Shown: positions 21,482 to 33,039, counted from the stretch's first letter. The stretch: DNA of 64,000 nt from Gigaspora margarita (GCA_009809945.1 WTPW01001634.1:71318-135317), one strand, 5' to 3'. Numbers and translations are program-made. Notes: generated by a model from the sequence alone, not told the origin.

Positions 21482-22903
21482 CTAGCTTGCATATTGCGAG
21501 CTTGTGATCTGTATATTAATTAAATTTTCTACTAAATTGTTAACCTCCCTAATCTTATGGTTCTTTTCTTCAGAAATTCTGTCTCTATTCTTCGATGGAT
21601 TTTGGATCTGTCCTGCTGAACTACTCATGCTTTCCTTTCCTACCCCACCTAAAACTTTCTCTTTAAGAGCTTTTCTAATTCCTGTGTTTTCTTCCCATTC
21701 GATTACTTTCTCACATCTTTCTCTCCACACTAGTTGGTAAAAGCATTCCTGTATACTGAACGTAGTAGCGTTTATTATCTCTGATACATGTTTTCTTCTT
21801 GTGAAGACCTGTTTTAATTGATTAAAAATTGATCTGCCAAAAAGTCCCCTCATATACAGACATCTTGCCTTGATTTTTTCTTTGTGCGAAGTTCCAAAGA
21901 GCAGCTTCTTGAGATCTTGGATTCTACAGGCTTGTCGAAGTTTGTTCTCTGCAGTTGTCCAAATTAATTTAACCGTGAAATTTTCAATCTCTTTCCAAGT
22001 TTTTTCTAGTTTCTTACAAAATGAAAGGTGATTTAGGTTTTCCTTTTTCTCATCTTTACACATTATACAGTTCCCGGAACCCACAATTTTGGGATTCCAT
22101 ATATTTAGATTCTCTAAGGTCGGGAGCAAATGGAAGAGGCCTTTGGCATATCTCACCAAAGTGCTACTTTGTTCACTCGTTTTGCACCTAACTCCATGCA
22201 TTTCTTTGAACCTCTCCCAGCATCTGGTCCATAAGAGGTTCGAGTCGTCTGGTTCGATTTCTTTAATATCATTTTTAACCAAAGCGAACCATTTTCCTTC
22301 CGAGTATCTACGTTTGAGCCACTATAAAAATTTCCAAGGAGGGCTTTTGATCTGAGTTCCTTTCCAGAGAAGGTTTGATTTCCATCTTGTGTTTGGACAC
22401 TTTGCCCAAATCCAAACTTCATCGAGCAGTGCTGCCTCTTTGGCTAATTTGTCTACATATTCGTTCCATCGGTCTCCTTTGTGTGCTTTGACTTTGACTA
22501 GTTCTACCTGAATGCTTTTATGTTGTATTATTTTATAAATTATNTCTANNATCGANCNGTTTTTCATTTTAAGCATNTGTNNGAATGAACTTTGCTCTAA
22601 NACTTTCCTAATNCCACTAATGGCGGTGGCACTGTCCGTGTTAATTTGTACATGAGCGTCCCTTCTTGTTACCAAAAGTGCACAGAGAATCGCAACCAAC
22701 TCAGACCTCGTTGAAGATGGCCAGTCAACTACTCTAACTTTCCCTTCCATAATAACTGAATTATTACTCTCATCTATTAGAACCCAGGTAGCTCCCATTT
22801 TATCTATTCCATCTTCTGTTATTTGTGACCATGAACCGTCTGTAAAAATTTTATAATCTCTCCTATTTTCCCTTATATTTTTAGCTACCATACTAGACAA
22901 CAT
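21482..22903 (-). pseudogene. LINE RNase H domain and C-terminal zinc-binding region
   Basis: RNase H part (22903-22322): KIFTDGSW, SSTRSELVAIL, INTDSAT and VKAHKGDRWNEYVDKLAKEA supply the Asp-Glu-Asp-Asp-type active-site positions; the domain would remove the RNA strand during target-primed reverse transcription. A cluster of N lies near 22543-22613. After a frame change the C-terminal part (22282-21482) has CIMCKDEKKENLNHLSFC, a C-x2-C...H...C zinc-binding pattern common at LINE ORF2 C-termini, and ends at a stop at 21482. Confidence 0.85.
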
Positions 22904-23134
22904 ATTCTTAGTTTCTTTTTACAAGTTTATACTACTTATTAAATTTATTTCAATTTCAGCTATCTCTATTGAATCTATTAACTTGTGTTCTGAGGGCGGC
23001 TCAACAAATTTTCTTCGCAGTAGTAAGTCTAGTGCACATAGTAAGGTCCAGTTCTCTTTGTTTTTGGTCATGTTATAAATGCATCCTTTTACACTGTCTA
23101 CCTTAATTTCAGTTACGCAGTTGTTTTCCTTTCC

Positions 23135-24351
23135 TCACTGATTAAGTGCACAATGCTTACACCTTACTGCTAAGTACTCGCTATTATTTACTTTCCTTTC
23201 TACCCAGTGCTCTACTGACAGTTTTCCCTCTTTTTTCCTTTCAATTCTTCCTAGCATCCAGGATTTACTCTTTTGGTCTTCAAAGATTATCCAATCCTTG
23301 TTTCGTTTATCTTTTTTGTGCTTGTATAAAGTTGGACGCACTGTTTGTTGCCTTTTTTTGTCTAACCGAAATTTATCTTTGACCAATCTTGAGGTGTTAT
23401 TTAATAATGCCTGTCTTTCTATTTCAGCAAACCACCTGGCTTTCTTCCCCTTTGCACTTTCTGACCGTGCTTTTTTAAGTTGTTGCCACGTAATTAGTTC
23501 ACTGTTGTTATTATTAAGCAATTGGTCCAAGTAGAAAATTTCTAAATTCCTTCGGTGATTGTAGCTTTTAGCTGACGTCTGCTGGTCCAGAATCTCTTGT
23601 ATGGGGATTCGTCCGAAAACCTCACTATCACATACTGTGCTTGATTTGAATGTGATATTTACACCTTTACCTTTTTCTTAATATTGCAGGCTAAGTTTCC
23701 TCTCCAGACTTTGTCATGATTGTCTAAAGGATTAGTTACTCTAATATCTCTTGTAAGGCCTGCATACATTGAACCATTTTGGATGCTTAATTCGGTTAGC
23801 TCCTCAACCAAGCCCACACTATTAAGCCTTTTGAACAGATTTGTCACCTGCTTTGCAAAAAGAGTGCCTGCTAAAGTCTTGCAGTTGAAAGTACCACCAT
23901 GTATAAGCAAACAATTTGGTGCTGTTCGTGCGATCCCCAACTTCCTTTTAAATAATCTTAGAATTGGCTGATACAAATCTTCTAATTCCTTTTCTGAAAA
24001 ATTTGTGGCCTGGAGTATGTACTCTAATTTTGGGATCAGCACCTGATTGTTTATATAAACCAGCTGACTAACCGTTATTTTCTTTTTTTCCAATGTGTGC
24101 GCAAAGAGACTGATTACTTTTCTAATCTTCTTTTTAATAATTGGAAGTTCTTTCTTTGTGTGCAGATAAACTCCCAGGAATTTGATTTCAGACATATTCT
24201 CTTCTGCCTTTACTATGGCATCACCAAACTTGACATTTCTATCCTCTTTAGTCTTTAGCGTATTTAAGACTGCTAACTTTGACTTTTTTCCATTAATTTC
24301 AATATCATTTATTCTAAAAAACTGGTTTGCCATCTTGATTATTTTTTCCAT
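23135..24351 (-). pseudogene. LINE reverse transcriptase C-terminal (thumb) and connector
   Basis: The frame 24351-23659 gives MANQFFRINDIEINGKKSKL and ISEIKFLGVYLH-like text, which follow the catalytic YxDD motif in LINE reverse transcriptases, then a connection region ending ACNIKKKVKV. A second frame (23530-23135) contains WQQLKKARSESAKGKKARWF and ends SEYLAVRCKHCALNQ, a possible zinc knuckle. The polymerase palm itself is missing through 5' truncation. Confidence 0.8.
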
Positions 24352-25307
24352 CTCATTTTTGGATCGTTTATTTTATTAAATAATATTAATTTTTTATTTA
24401 AATTTTTTATATAGATATTATATTAATCTAGCAAGTAATAATATTAAAATTTGGAATTAATAATTTAACACATCCTGGAAGACCAAATTCTTTAGATATT
24501 ACAATTTATCTTTCTTGGGATTATGCTCAACAAATTCAATTACCACATTCATCTTAACAAGAAGTAAGTTTTATTATGAAATATATAAATAATTATTTTA
24601 AATTTTTATTGAATTATTTAATGGCTATCCATTTCATATTTGTACTAAATTTAGTACAATAGAAAAAAATATTTTTTGAGCCAGACATTTAATAAATTTT
24701 ATTCAGATTTTACTAAAATAAAATTTGATATTAGACTAATATCTGTGCACAATTTGAAAAATATTTATTAATAAAAAATTTTTATAAATTAGGTTTAAAA
24801 CTATTGTATTTTTTTGAAAATTTCCTATACTTAATTTAGTATAGTATAAAAATTAATTTTGCTAAAAAGTTTTGATAAAATTGTAAAAATATAAAATTTT
24901 TAGATTATTTTTGTTCTAATTTAATTGTAAAAAATTATTTTATTTAAAAAATAATTTTTTAAAATAGTTTATATAAGCCAGTTTTATGGTAATACAGTCT
25001 ATATAGTTAGTCTATTTCTATATTTGTATAGTAAATCATATGTTTTTATTAATAAATTTTATAAAAAAATTGCTAAACTTAAATTTCTTATAACTTTTTA
25101 TCTACTAAACCAATTTTAATGATTTTACTACTAATAAAATCAGAAAAGCTAGCTCTACAACATATTAAAATTTGAAAGAAATTTAATCAAAAATTTTACT
25201 AGTTATATTTTTTTAAAAATTTGACTAAAACTTTAATATTAAAAAAAATATATAAATAATTTTATTATTTCTAATATATTGTATATTAATATAAGGGTGT
25301 TATTTTA

Positions 25308-25512
25308 TGGAGACATGTCTCCATGGAGACCCTTTATATGAATAGCCAATCAAAATTAAGCATGTGACTAGATAATATGTTGCTTATTATTGGTCAATTA
25401 AAATTTTCTACAAACTTTCTAACTTTTATAATACAAAAACACAAATGAAAATTTTCTAACCCTAAATATGATTGGCTGTTATATGTAGGGTCGCCATGGA
25501 GACATGTCTCCA
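25308..25512. mobile_element. MITE with TGGAGACATGTCTCCATGG termini
   Basis: Each terminus is itself palindromic (GGAGACATGTCTCC) followed by ATGGAGACC or, reversed, ATGGCGACC; GATTGGCT-type motifs lie inside both ends. 205 bp, no gene. Confidence 0.75.
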
Positions 25513-25694
25513 CATACAATTTTCTTTAATATAATATATTAAAAATTTTATAATTAATAATTTATTTAATTAAGATTAAGTTTTGGGATTAAATATACTA
25601 TAGTTTAAATAATAAAAATAAATAAAATATATTTTAGTTAAATTTTTTTAAACTTAATTATTGAATTTTATATTGAATTATTATATAAATCTTT

Positions 25695-25827
25695 AAAAAT
25701 CTATAACTTTTGATCCACTAATCCAATTTAGATAATTTAATTATCAAAATTATTCTTTTAATGAGATAATTATTTTGATAATTAAACATTTAAATTGGAT
25801 CAGTGGATCAAAAGTTATAGGCTTTTT
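25695..25827. repeat. Hairpin
   Basis: AAAATCTATAACTTTTGATC-CACTAATCCAATTTA and its complement flank an ATTATCAAAATTATTC...ATAATTATTTTGATAAT core; 133 bp in total. Confidence 0.75.
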
Positions 25828-26877
25828 ATTATTAAAATTGTAATATTACACAAATACATATTAGTACTTTATTTGGTTCTATAACTCTTTTTCTATATCC
25901 TTTAGATTGTAGTAGAACACAGTCAAATTTGCCTGCATTTTTGCACTTTTTTTGCTCTGATTTACTTTTTTTAAATACCAAGATAATTAAATAAAACTTT
26001 GTACTATTATATTTGAAAATAAGGATTATTTTTTTGCAAAATTAGTTTTTATATTGTAAGAAAAAAATTTTAAGTTATATATAAGCTAAAAATAGATAAC
26101 TTTATAAAAAAAATTTTTTAAATAATTTTATCATAATCTTATTTAGTTTTAGTTTTAAAGCTATAGTTCTTAAGACAATATTGTAGTTTATACTGTATAA
26201 AGAATGATAACTTTTATTATTGCAACTTTAATGATTTATTTGTAAAAATTAAGGCTTGTATTAGAGTAAAAATTTTTTTTATAGATGGAAACATATGAAA
26301 TTTAAGAAAACCTAAAGAAAAATTTTGATTGTAAAAATGCTAATACAAGAACTTTAAACTTTGATTATGCTAAAGTTTTCTAATAATTTTAAAAAAAAAT
26401 TTATAACAAAGTTATTAAAACAAAGCTCAAAGTATATTTTTTACTTAGAAAAGATATAGCTAAAATCAATATTTAAAATTTTATTAAGATTTTTAAAATA
26501 CGCAGGCAAATTTGTCTGTATTACAATCTAAGGAATAATAACTTAGATTAAATTTTACAGACTTTTTTGTAATTGTTATACCAAGTTACTTGTGTAATAG
26601 CACAAAGCAACAGGTAATTTTAATTAGTTAATTTTTAAAAAACTAAAATTTTTTTAAATATTTATTAATATTTTTTAAATAATTAAACAAATTTGAATTT
26701 TTAAAAAAATATTTAATCAAAAAATTTTAAAACATTTTTTTAAAAAGATATTTTATGTATACTCAGGTATTATATATATATTTTTGATTGCTTGTTAATA
26801 TGTAAAAATTTGAGTTATTGTATTTTATTGAAGTATATAAGAATGGTATATTATGTTTAATAAAAAATTATCAATAT

Positions 26878-27786
26878 TAGTGTTCTGCATGGATCGGATC
26901 AGACAGATATTTTAAAAGATCCAGATCCGATCTGAAAACTGGATCGGATCCATGTTCAGATCTGAATTCAAAACCAAAGATCTGGATCTGGATCTGATAT
27001 AGTTACACAACTAACATGGTTTATATCATGACCTATTTAAGATCTATTAAGAGTAAACACATACAGTCATTCACAGGAGGCATAAAGAACATTTATCATA
27101 ATTAATTATTTAATTCATGAGTATAAAAAATTTTATTAACTGTGAAATTAAATAATTTTACAAAAATACTTCATTACTATTATACAATCAATTCATCTAC
27201 ATTATAAAGGTCATCATAACAAATCAAGATTATATTATTATAATATATAAAATTATTTTATTTACATTAATTTAATTGCTAAGTATCATATATAAAATTA
27301 ATGTCAGTAAAGCAAGTTTGCATACAAAATTTATAAGATTTAACATTACGTTTTACACTGATTTGAAAATTAGTGGGACACTTAAAAAATTTTCTTATTT
27401 TTGAAACTTTTCGGTTTCATCTTATGAATCATTTAACTCTATGGAAATTGCATCACTATTATCGGACTGAAGTTCTAAAGACTGCAACATGGTTACCGAA
27501 GAGTTAGATGATTCACAAGATAAAACTAAAAGGTTTCAAAAACAAGAAAATTTTTCAAGTGTTCCACTAATTTTCAAATTAGTAATCATAATGATGGCAG
27601 TTTATATTAACCAATCAGAGTCTGTAAAGTACAACCAATCAGCATAAACAGATCCAAACAGATCCAAATAGATCTTTAGATCAGATCCTCTGGATCCAGC
27701 GGATCTTAAAAATCATGGATCCGATTCGATCTGAAGTACCAGATCCAGATTGGATCTGGATCTAAGGTCAGATCTTGCAAATTCTA
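26878..27786. mobile_element. hAT-like MITE with GGATCC/AGATCTGGATC subterminal repeats
   Basis: Termini TAGTGTTCTGCATGGATC and, reversed, TAGAATTTGCAAGATCTG, with an exact 8-bp target duplication ATCAATAT (26870-26877, 27787-27794). Each end holds 100-130 bp of GATCC-based repeats. The interior includes a separate 228-bp hairpin. Confidence 0.88.
27363..27590. repeat. Foldback hairpin inside the hAT-like MITE
   Basis: Arms of about 85 bp: GATTTGAAAATTAGTGGGAC...GAAACTTTTCGGTTTCATCT, and the complement ending GTGTTCCACTAATTTTC. The loop is about 55 bp. Confidence 0.8.
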
Positions 27787-28869
27787 ATCAATATACAAAT
27801 TTTTTTTAAACTTGCTAATATAACTTTTGTTAAATTAGCTAACTTTTAAATATACAAAATAAAGTATAAATATATATTTATTTATGTATAAATTTAAATT
27901 AAAGTTAATAAGAAAAATTTTCAAAATTTAAATTTTATAACTGTACTAAAATTAGTATTTTGTACTAAATTTAGTACAGCAAATGGATAACCATTAATTA
28001 TAATTAAAGAGAAATTTATTTTGATCTTTATACAAAGTTCACTTATTTGGAATATGTGATGATGCATTTCCACATCAAGTAAATATAAAAATTTTGTTAT
28101 TAAATATAATATAAAATTAATATTAATATAAATTATTAAATAATTTTTAGGTAAATTATCTTATTGAAGAAAGTGAATTAGTTGGTAAAGAGCAGATACT
28201 ATAATCTCTTTAATACATAATTATTTTGAATTACATGGCTTAGGAGAAATAAATCTAAAATTTATGCAAATAATTGTTCTGGCCAAAACAAAAATAATGC
28301 TATGATAGTTTATTTAACTTGGAGAGTATTAACAGAATTGCATGATAGTATAATCTATTGTTTTATGTTTGCAGAACATACTAAATTTAGTTCTAATAGA
28401 TTTTTAGGTCTTATAAAATTTCTTTTAAAAGAATCTGAAGTAGATAATTTTGAGGACTTAATTAAAGTAGTTGAAGATTCTACTCCTGGCAGATACAATA
28501 TAGCACAAACAATTTTTGATATAATGGAAATCAAATAGTTCATTTTTATGAATAGACAGATTGGTTAAAACAAAATTTTATAACAATTCCAAATATTTTA
28601 AAACAACACTATTTTTGAATTTAATAGTTTACATCAAGGACAAGTTAAAATTAGTACATCATCTTATGGAGAAAAAACAACTATAAAAATTAAAAAAACT
28701 AAACAAAATAATTTAAATCAATTAGTTGAAAAAATTATCAGGACTTAGTGCTAAAAGACAATGGTATTTGTATAAACAAATAAGAAGTCATATACAAAAT
28801 CCAAATAAAAAAGATGATCTTTGTCCAATTCCTACTATATCTAAATTAGTAAAATCAAAAAATAAATAA

Positions 28870-29084
28870 AAATACAAAATTTTTAACTATTTTATTATAA
28901 AAAATTAAAAATTTCAGAAAATATTTATAAATTTATAATATTTTATTATAATAAACAAAAAATTATAAATAAAAATAAATAAATTTACAAATTTAATTTA
29001 TTAAAAAAAAAACTTTAATACAAATAACTTAATCTATTTATTAATTTAATTTTATTAATTTAAAAAATTTTATTTTTATAAATT
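28870..29084. other. AT-rich 3' flank of the DUF7869-type gene
   Basis: Almost pure A/T; contains AATAAA-like words that could serve polyadenylation. No gene. Confidence 0.4.
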
Positions 29085-30330
29085 CTAGTGGATTAGGTTT
29101 AAAAATAGTAGTTTTTGAACCAAATCTACTAGAACCTACAAAAAAACTTTTTTTATAATATTTAACAAAATTTACTAAATTTAAACAAAAAAAATTTCAT
29201 TACTAATAATTTTGGAACCTAATCCAAATTCAAAAAAAAAACTTTCGCTTAGTAGTTTTTAACCAAGTTTACAGAAATTAAAAAATGTTCAAGCTACCTT
29301 TGCCAATTTGTCATGCATCCTTAACTCATGTATAACTATCATAAACAACCAATTAATGTGTTATACCCGCAATAGTAGTTTTGAACAATTCATAAGATTT
29401 AAAAAAGACCTTTATTACTAGTAGTTTGAACCAAATTTTAAGATTTTTGCTACCAGAACCAATTCATTCAAATTAAAAAGAATAATAGTAGTATTTGAAT
29501 CAAATCTACAGATATCAACAAATGACTTTAATTACCTTCACCAATTTGTCATGTGCCCCTAACCCACACATAACCATTATAACCAACCAATTAATATGCT
29601 ACATCTGTAAGAATCATTTACAATATCAATTCTAACAATAGTAGGTTTGAACAATTCACAGGATTTAGAAAAGACTTTCATTATCTAGTAGTTTGAACCA
29701 AATCTACATAAACTTAAAGATTTTTATTTCAAGACCCAATCCACTCAAATTTGAAAAAACAATAGTAGTATTTGAAACAAATCTATAGAAATTAAAAAAT
29801 GACTTTGATTACCTTCACCAATTTGTCATGCGCCCATAACCCATGCAATAACCCATGCATAATCATTGTAACCAACCAATTAACAAGTTACATTTATAAA
29901 GATTATTCACAATATCAATTCTAACAATAGTTGCTTTGAACAATTCACAGGATTTAGAAAAGACCTCATTACTGGTAGTTTGAACAAATCTATCTGAATT
30001 TAAAGACTTTCAATTCCAAAAAAAACAATAGTAGTATTTGAACCAAATCTATAGGAATTAGAAAATAAGTTTACTTTCACCAATTTGTCATACACCTCTA
30101 ATCTGCACACAACAGTCATAACCAACCAATTAGTTATGTCCATAAAGATCTATTCACAAGACACCTATTCTAGTGACTTAACACTAACCGCCTTGAACCA
30201 ATTTATTGAATTAAAAGAAGGCCTTTAATTTTGCTAGATTTGAACTCAAGTCCTTAGAATTTAAGAAAACCTCTATCACTATATACTAGTGGTTTTTGAA
30301 TCAAATCCAAACTAAAAAGACTTACATGCT
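29085..30330 (-). repeat. Right subterminal minisatellite array
   Basis: Reverse complement of the left array: AGTAGTATTTGAACCAAATC, TAACCAACCAATTAA, TTCACCAATTTGTCATGCGC, with at least four copies of the TCATGCGCC..TAACCCA hairpin motif (about 29310, 29545, 29830, 30085). The inverted placement makes the arrays part of the element ends. Confidence 0.88.
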
Positions 30331-30735
30331 AATATTTGTTGACCAAAATTACAAAATTAAAAGTTTTACTTTTTTTTAATCCAAACCCACTAGTTTAAAA
30401 AGTCTTCGTATTGGTTTTTTTTTTGTGCACAAGCCACGAGTTTGAAATGAATCTAAGTTACTAATAGCTGCTAAATCAAGACTCTAGGAACAAAAAAAAG
30501 AGCTTTTATTAACAATAGTTGTAGGTGTCAATTTACTAGATCTATAAAAAAATAAGTATTTTTATTATAAAAAAATTTAAATAAATAAACAGTAAAAGGA
30601 CAAAGAACTGTTGTTTGTAATTGGTCAATTATTTGAATAATCTGGTGATCTTGAAATATTTTTAGATCACAATTTTGAATGATCATGTAATAAGCTGCAT
30701 TTTTTAAACCTGATTTACTCAAAATTGTTTATATA
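30331..30735. other. Terminal unique segment of the 14.4-kb element
   Basis: Degenerate array edge followed by A/T-rich sequence; a 64-codon minus frame (30528-30722) has no recognised domain. Not homologous to the left end beyond the terminal repeat. Confidence 0.4.
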
Positions 30736-30980
30736 TAAAAATGGGCCCTTTTAATAGAGAACACCTCTTATTCCTTTTAAGAGATGATATAATTTTCTAA
30801 ATTAGGTCAAGCACTTATAGCACAGTGGCATAGGCAGTATTCCTTGGCGTAAGACCTGATAATTGGGTGTTAGATACTGCAGGCACCAATCATCTTTTAA
30901 TATTTTTTGAAATTTAAATTATGTGCCTGTGGTAGTGTTCTGACCTGTTAGAAAAATCCCAACCTGGGTCACCTGCAGGT

Positions 30981-31171
30981 GTAGAGTTAATACCTCTATC
31001 CAGATTAATATATCCGGATATATACTATGTCATGTGATATAATATGACATAGTGTTTTTATATCCAGATATAAATAAATCTGGATTTAAATTTATTTCTG
31101 GGTATATACTATGATAAAACTGGATTAATCCAGATATAAAAAATATATCTGGATAGAGGTATTAACTCTAC
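30981..31171. mobile_element. Nested MITE with GTAGAGTTAATACCTCTATC termini
   Basis: Terminal repeats of about 28 bp continuing with CCAGAT; inner repeats of TATCC.GATATA. 191 bp. Confidence 0.78.
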
Positions 31172-31320
31172 GCGAGTGGGTCAACCAGGTGACCTGGGTG
31201 AACACTAGATAATAGAAAAATTCTGCTATGGGTCACCTGTGACTGGGTCATCCGGGTGACCTGGGTGACCTGGGTGAACACTAAGTAACAAAAAAATTTT
31301 GCTACAGGTCACCCGCGGAT

Positions 31321-32157
31321 GCAAAAATACTGATCCTAATAGATCATTAGTACTGTTCCTGATGGGACGAAAAACCCCCTATTTTACATATCATTCCTAA
31401 CAGGGCTCTTAAAGGCTTCTCGAAGTCATTTCTCATAGCAATACTTGGTTATAATGAAATCATGAATATTCTATAACGTTGGTTTTGACTTACCTAAAAT
31501 ATTGATCCTTAAAATAATACAGTACTGCATCTATACATAAATAATGTCTATGAGGTTATTCGTGATACATAGTTAAGAGAGCTAAAAAAAGCAAAGAATT
31601 TTTAGCAATAAATTATATTTGTACTGTATTCGATTAATTATTATCACATAGCCGCAAAATAACGTGTAATTTTAAATTTTGGCCTAAATTAAGTTTAATT
31701 CGAGACCTTATCCTTAATAATGCACATGGATGTTATTTCACAACTATATAGTAGCTAATATGTGTCTGAAAATAACATCATAAGCATACAGTACAAGAAA
31801 TTTAAAAGCTACAATCACACTTTATAGAGACAAAATATAAACATTACTTAAAATTTATTAAAGTCGATAATTTAATTTTAATGTGTACCTTGATTATAGG
31901 TTACAAATTGCTTTAAGCGGATAACCAAGTACATACGTAGCACATTAAAATTCATATTTCTTAAATTATTGACTTCAATAAAGTATTTATATACATATTT
32001 TATTGTTAATTATTTAGGATTTTAATGCATATATTTTATCTTTATAAGGTATAATTGTGGTTTTTAGATTTCTTGACATACATACCAAGCACATAAATTA
32101 TATTTTTTTATCCCATCAGAAATAGTAACTAAGATCCATCAGGAACAGTATTTTTGC
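31321..32157. mobile_element. Nested element with GCAAAAATACTG termini
   Basis: GCAAAAATACTGATCC...TTAGTACTGTTCCTGATGGG on the left is mirrored by CCCATCAGAAATAGTAAC...CAGTATTTTTGC on the right. The interior is A/T-rich without a coding frame. Target duplication not evident. Confidence 0.65.
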
Positions 32158-32913
32158 TCTGCAAGTAGGTAGTCTAATCCTAAAAAAAGAAAAAAAAAAC
32201 AAAATGCTTAGAAAAAAAAAAACTTAAAAAAAAGCCATTTTAAGCTATTTTTACTTCTCACTCACTTTTTACTCCCTTTCTTTCTCCCTTCTCTTCCTCT
32301 CTTTGTGGGTGACCCGCAGGTTGACCCACAGATAACCTGCGGGTTGACACATGGGTAACCTGCAGGTCACCCACGTGTTGACCACCTGGGCAGGCATAAT
32401 TCAACCTGGGTCACCCACCCACCCGCAGGTGACCCGGGTGATACTTATCTAGGTCAGAACACTAGCCTGCGGGTATCAAACTCCTGATCTTCAGGTCTTA
32501 TACCAGGAAGAGAAATAGCCAATCAGAGAGTGCAAATTTTGACTATTTCGCATCAGCCCAATAAAGAATTTGAACACGCATAAAAGAAGAAAAAGGCAAA
32601 AATATGCAAAACCAAATGTTTAAATCGATCTTGGTGCACTTATTAAAAATAACGAGAATGAATTTTTACATATAATAAACATTATTCTAATCCTATACAC
32701 CTTAATGTTAAGGCCTTAACTCTAAATTTTTATCTCATGCACTTAATTATTTACAAAATAGGATTTTGTGTAAATAAGTGAAATGAAGAAATACCGCCTA
32801 GGCCACTGTACTATGAGTGCTTAACTTGATCTAGAAATTCCATCATCTCTTAAAGGAATATTAGTATTACCAGATTGTCTAGTTAAATTTAAACACATAT
32901 ATCATACATATGT

Positions 32914-33039
32914 GGGTTCATCTAAAGCAGAGCAGATTCTTATAATTTATTTTATTGAATTAACTTTTAGAATAGCCCTAACCCTAAAGTTAATTCGATA
33001 AAAGGTATTAAATGAATCTGCTCCACTTTAAATGATACC
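32914..33039. repeat. Palindrome P3 with telomere-like core
   Basis: Diverged copy of P1: GGGTTCATCTAAAGCAGAGC...centre TTTTAGAATAGCCCTAACCC, one half of the TTAGGG/CCCTAA core retained. Confidence 0.78.

Larger units (their letters stand above)
21040..24366 (-). mobile_element. 5'-truncated LINE in an intron of the DUF7869-type gene
   Basis: Non-LTR retrotransposon on the minus strand. The 3' end is a poly(A) (T-run 21040-21050) preceded by TTAGCGCTAGGTTACTAAAG; an exact 18-bp target duplication flanks it. The 5' end is truncated within reverse transcriptase, downstream of the catalytic Asp motif. A GGACCCCG MITE lies in its 3' untranslated region. Coding pieces are listed separately. Confidence 0.93.
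24622..27993. mobile_element. 3.4-kb TTAA-flanked element
   Basis: Ends TGGCTATCCATTTCATATTT then GTACTAAATTTAGTAC; reversed right end TGGTTATCCATTTGCTGTAC then TAAATTTAGTACA. TTAA lies immediately outside both ends (24618-24621, 27994-27997), as for piggyBac- or Kolobok-type insertions. The interior is A/T-rich without a coding frame, so non-autonomous. It sits in an intron of the DUF7869-type gene and contains three nested structures (25308-25512, 25695-25827, 26878-27786). Confidence 0.75.
19870..28869 (+). pseudogene. DUF7869-type putative transposase gene, split by intron insertions
   Basis: Exon 1 starts MSNFSLNKSIFEETHKENIQ (19870) and encodes a coiled-coil-prone N-terminus with a 60-bp internal duplication (EEIIKFKMLYQK twice), a Cys cluster CCEKNC, then CLNAFKIIYDLGEKRWKNLR (about 20440). 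Introns: about 20640-20709, 21003-24414 (contains a LINE), 24562-28036 (contains a TTAA element), 28080-28150. Later exons give PRSDLCLKCKNMR (20890-20935), NSLDITIYLSWDYAQQIQLP (24490-24545), GICDDAFPHQ, VNYLIEESE, HGLGEINLK, ANNCSGQNKNN and GLSAKRQWYLYKQI (about 28740). WDYAQQ and ANNCSGQNKN are hallmarks, from memory, of proteins annotated DUF7869; the second resembles the strand-Asp region of DDE enzymes, but reads Asn where Asp is usual. In-frame TGA occurs at 20368 and 20383 and small frameshifts elsewhere. I infer it mobilised the 14.4-kb element. Confidence 0.65.
16374..30767. mobile_element. 14.4-kb DNA element with minisatellite termini and DUF7869-type gene
   Basis: Terminal inverted repeats match at 27 of 32 positions: GGGGTGCCTCCTATTAAAAG then GGCCCATTTTTA on the left; GAGGTGTTCTCTATTAAAAG then GGCCCATTTTTA when the right end is reversed. 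It interrupts a palindromic unit exactly inside ACACTAATA-TTCCTTTTAAG, as seen by comparison with intact units at about 12730, 14140 and 15030. The target duplication is TA or TAT. Inside the ends are minisatellite arrays in inverted orientation (16960-19060; 29085-30330). The only gene I see reads on the plus strand from 19870 to 28869 and is of DUF7869 type. Superfamily unknown to me; the gene content suggests it supplies the transposase. Confidence 0.75.
30933..32464. mobile_element. hAT-like element with GGTGACCCGGGT subterminal repeats
   Basis: Perfect terminal repeats TAGTGTTCTGACCT / AGGTCAGAACACTA; 8-bp target duplication GCCTGTGG (30925-30932) and GCCTGCGG (32465-32472), one mismatch, again in the tRNA-like sequence. 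Both ends are rich in GGTGACC, ACCTGGGT and ACCCGCAGG words. Non-autonomous; two other inverted-repeat elements are nested inside. Confidence 0.9.

Noticed and set aside
19870..28869. TGA read as tryptophan (alternative code) in the transposon genes
   Set aside because: TAG also occurs at Trp positions and some TGA replace Arg; deamination decay explains both.
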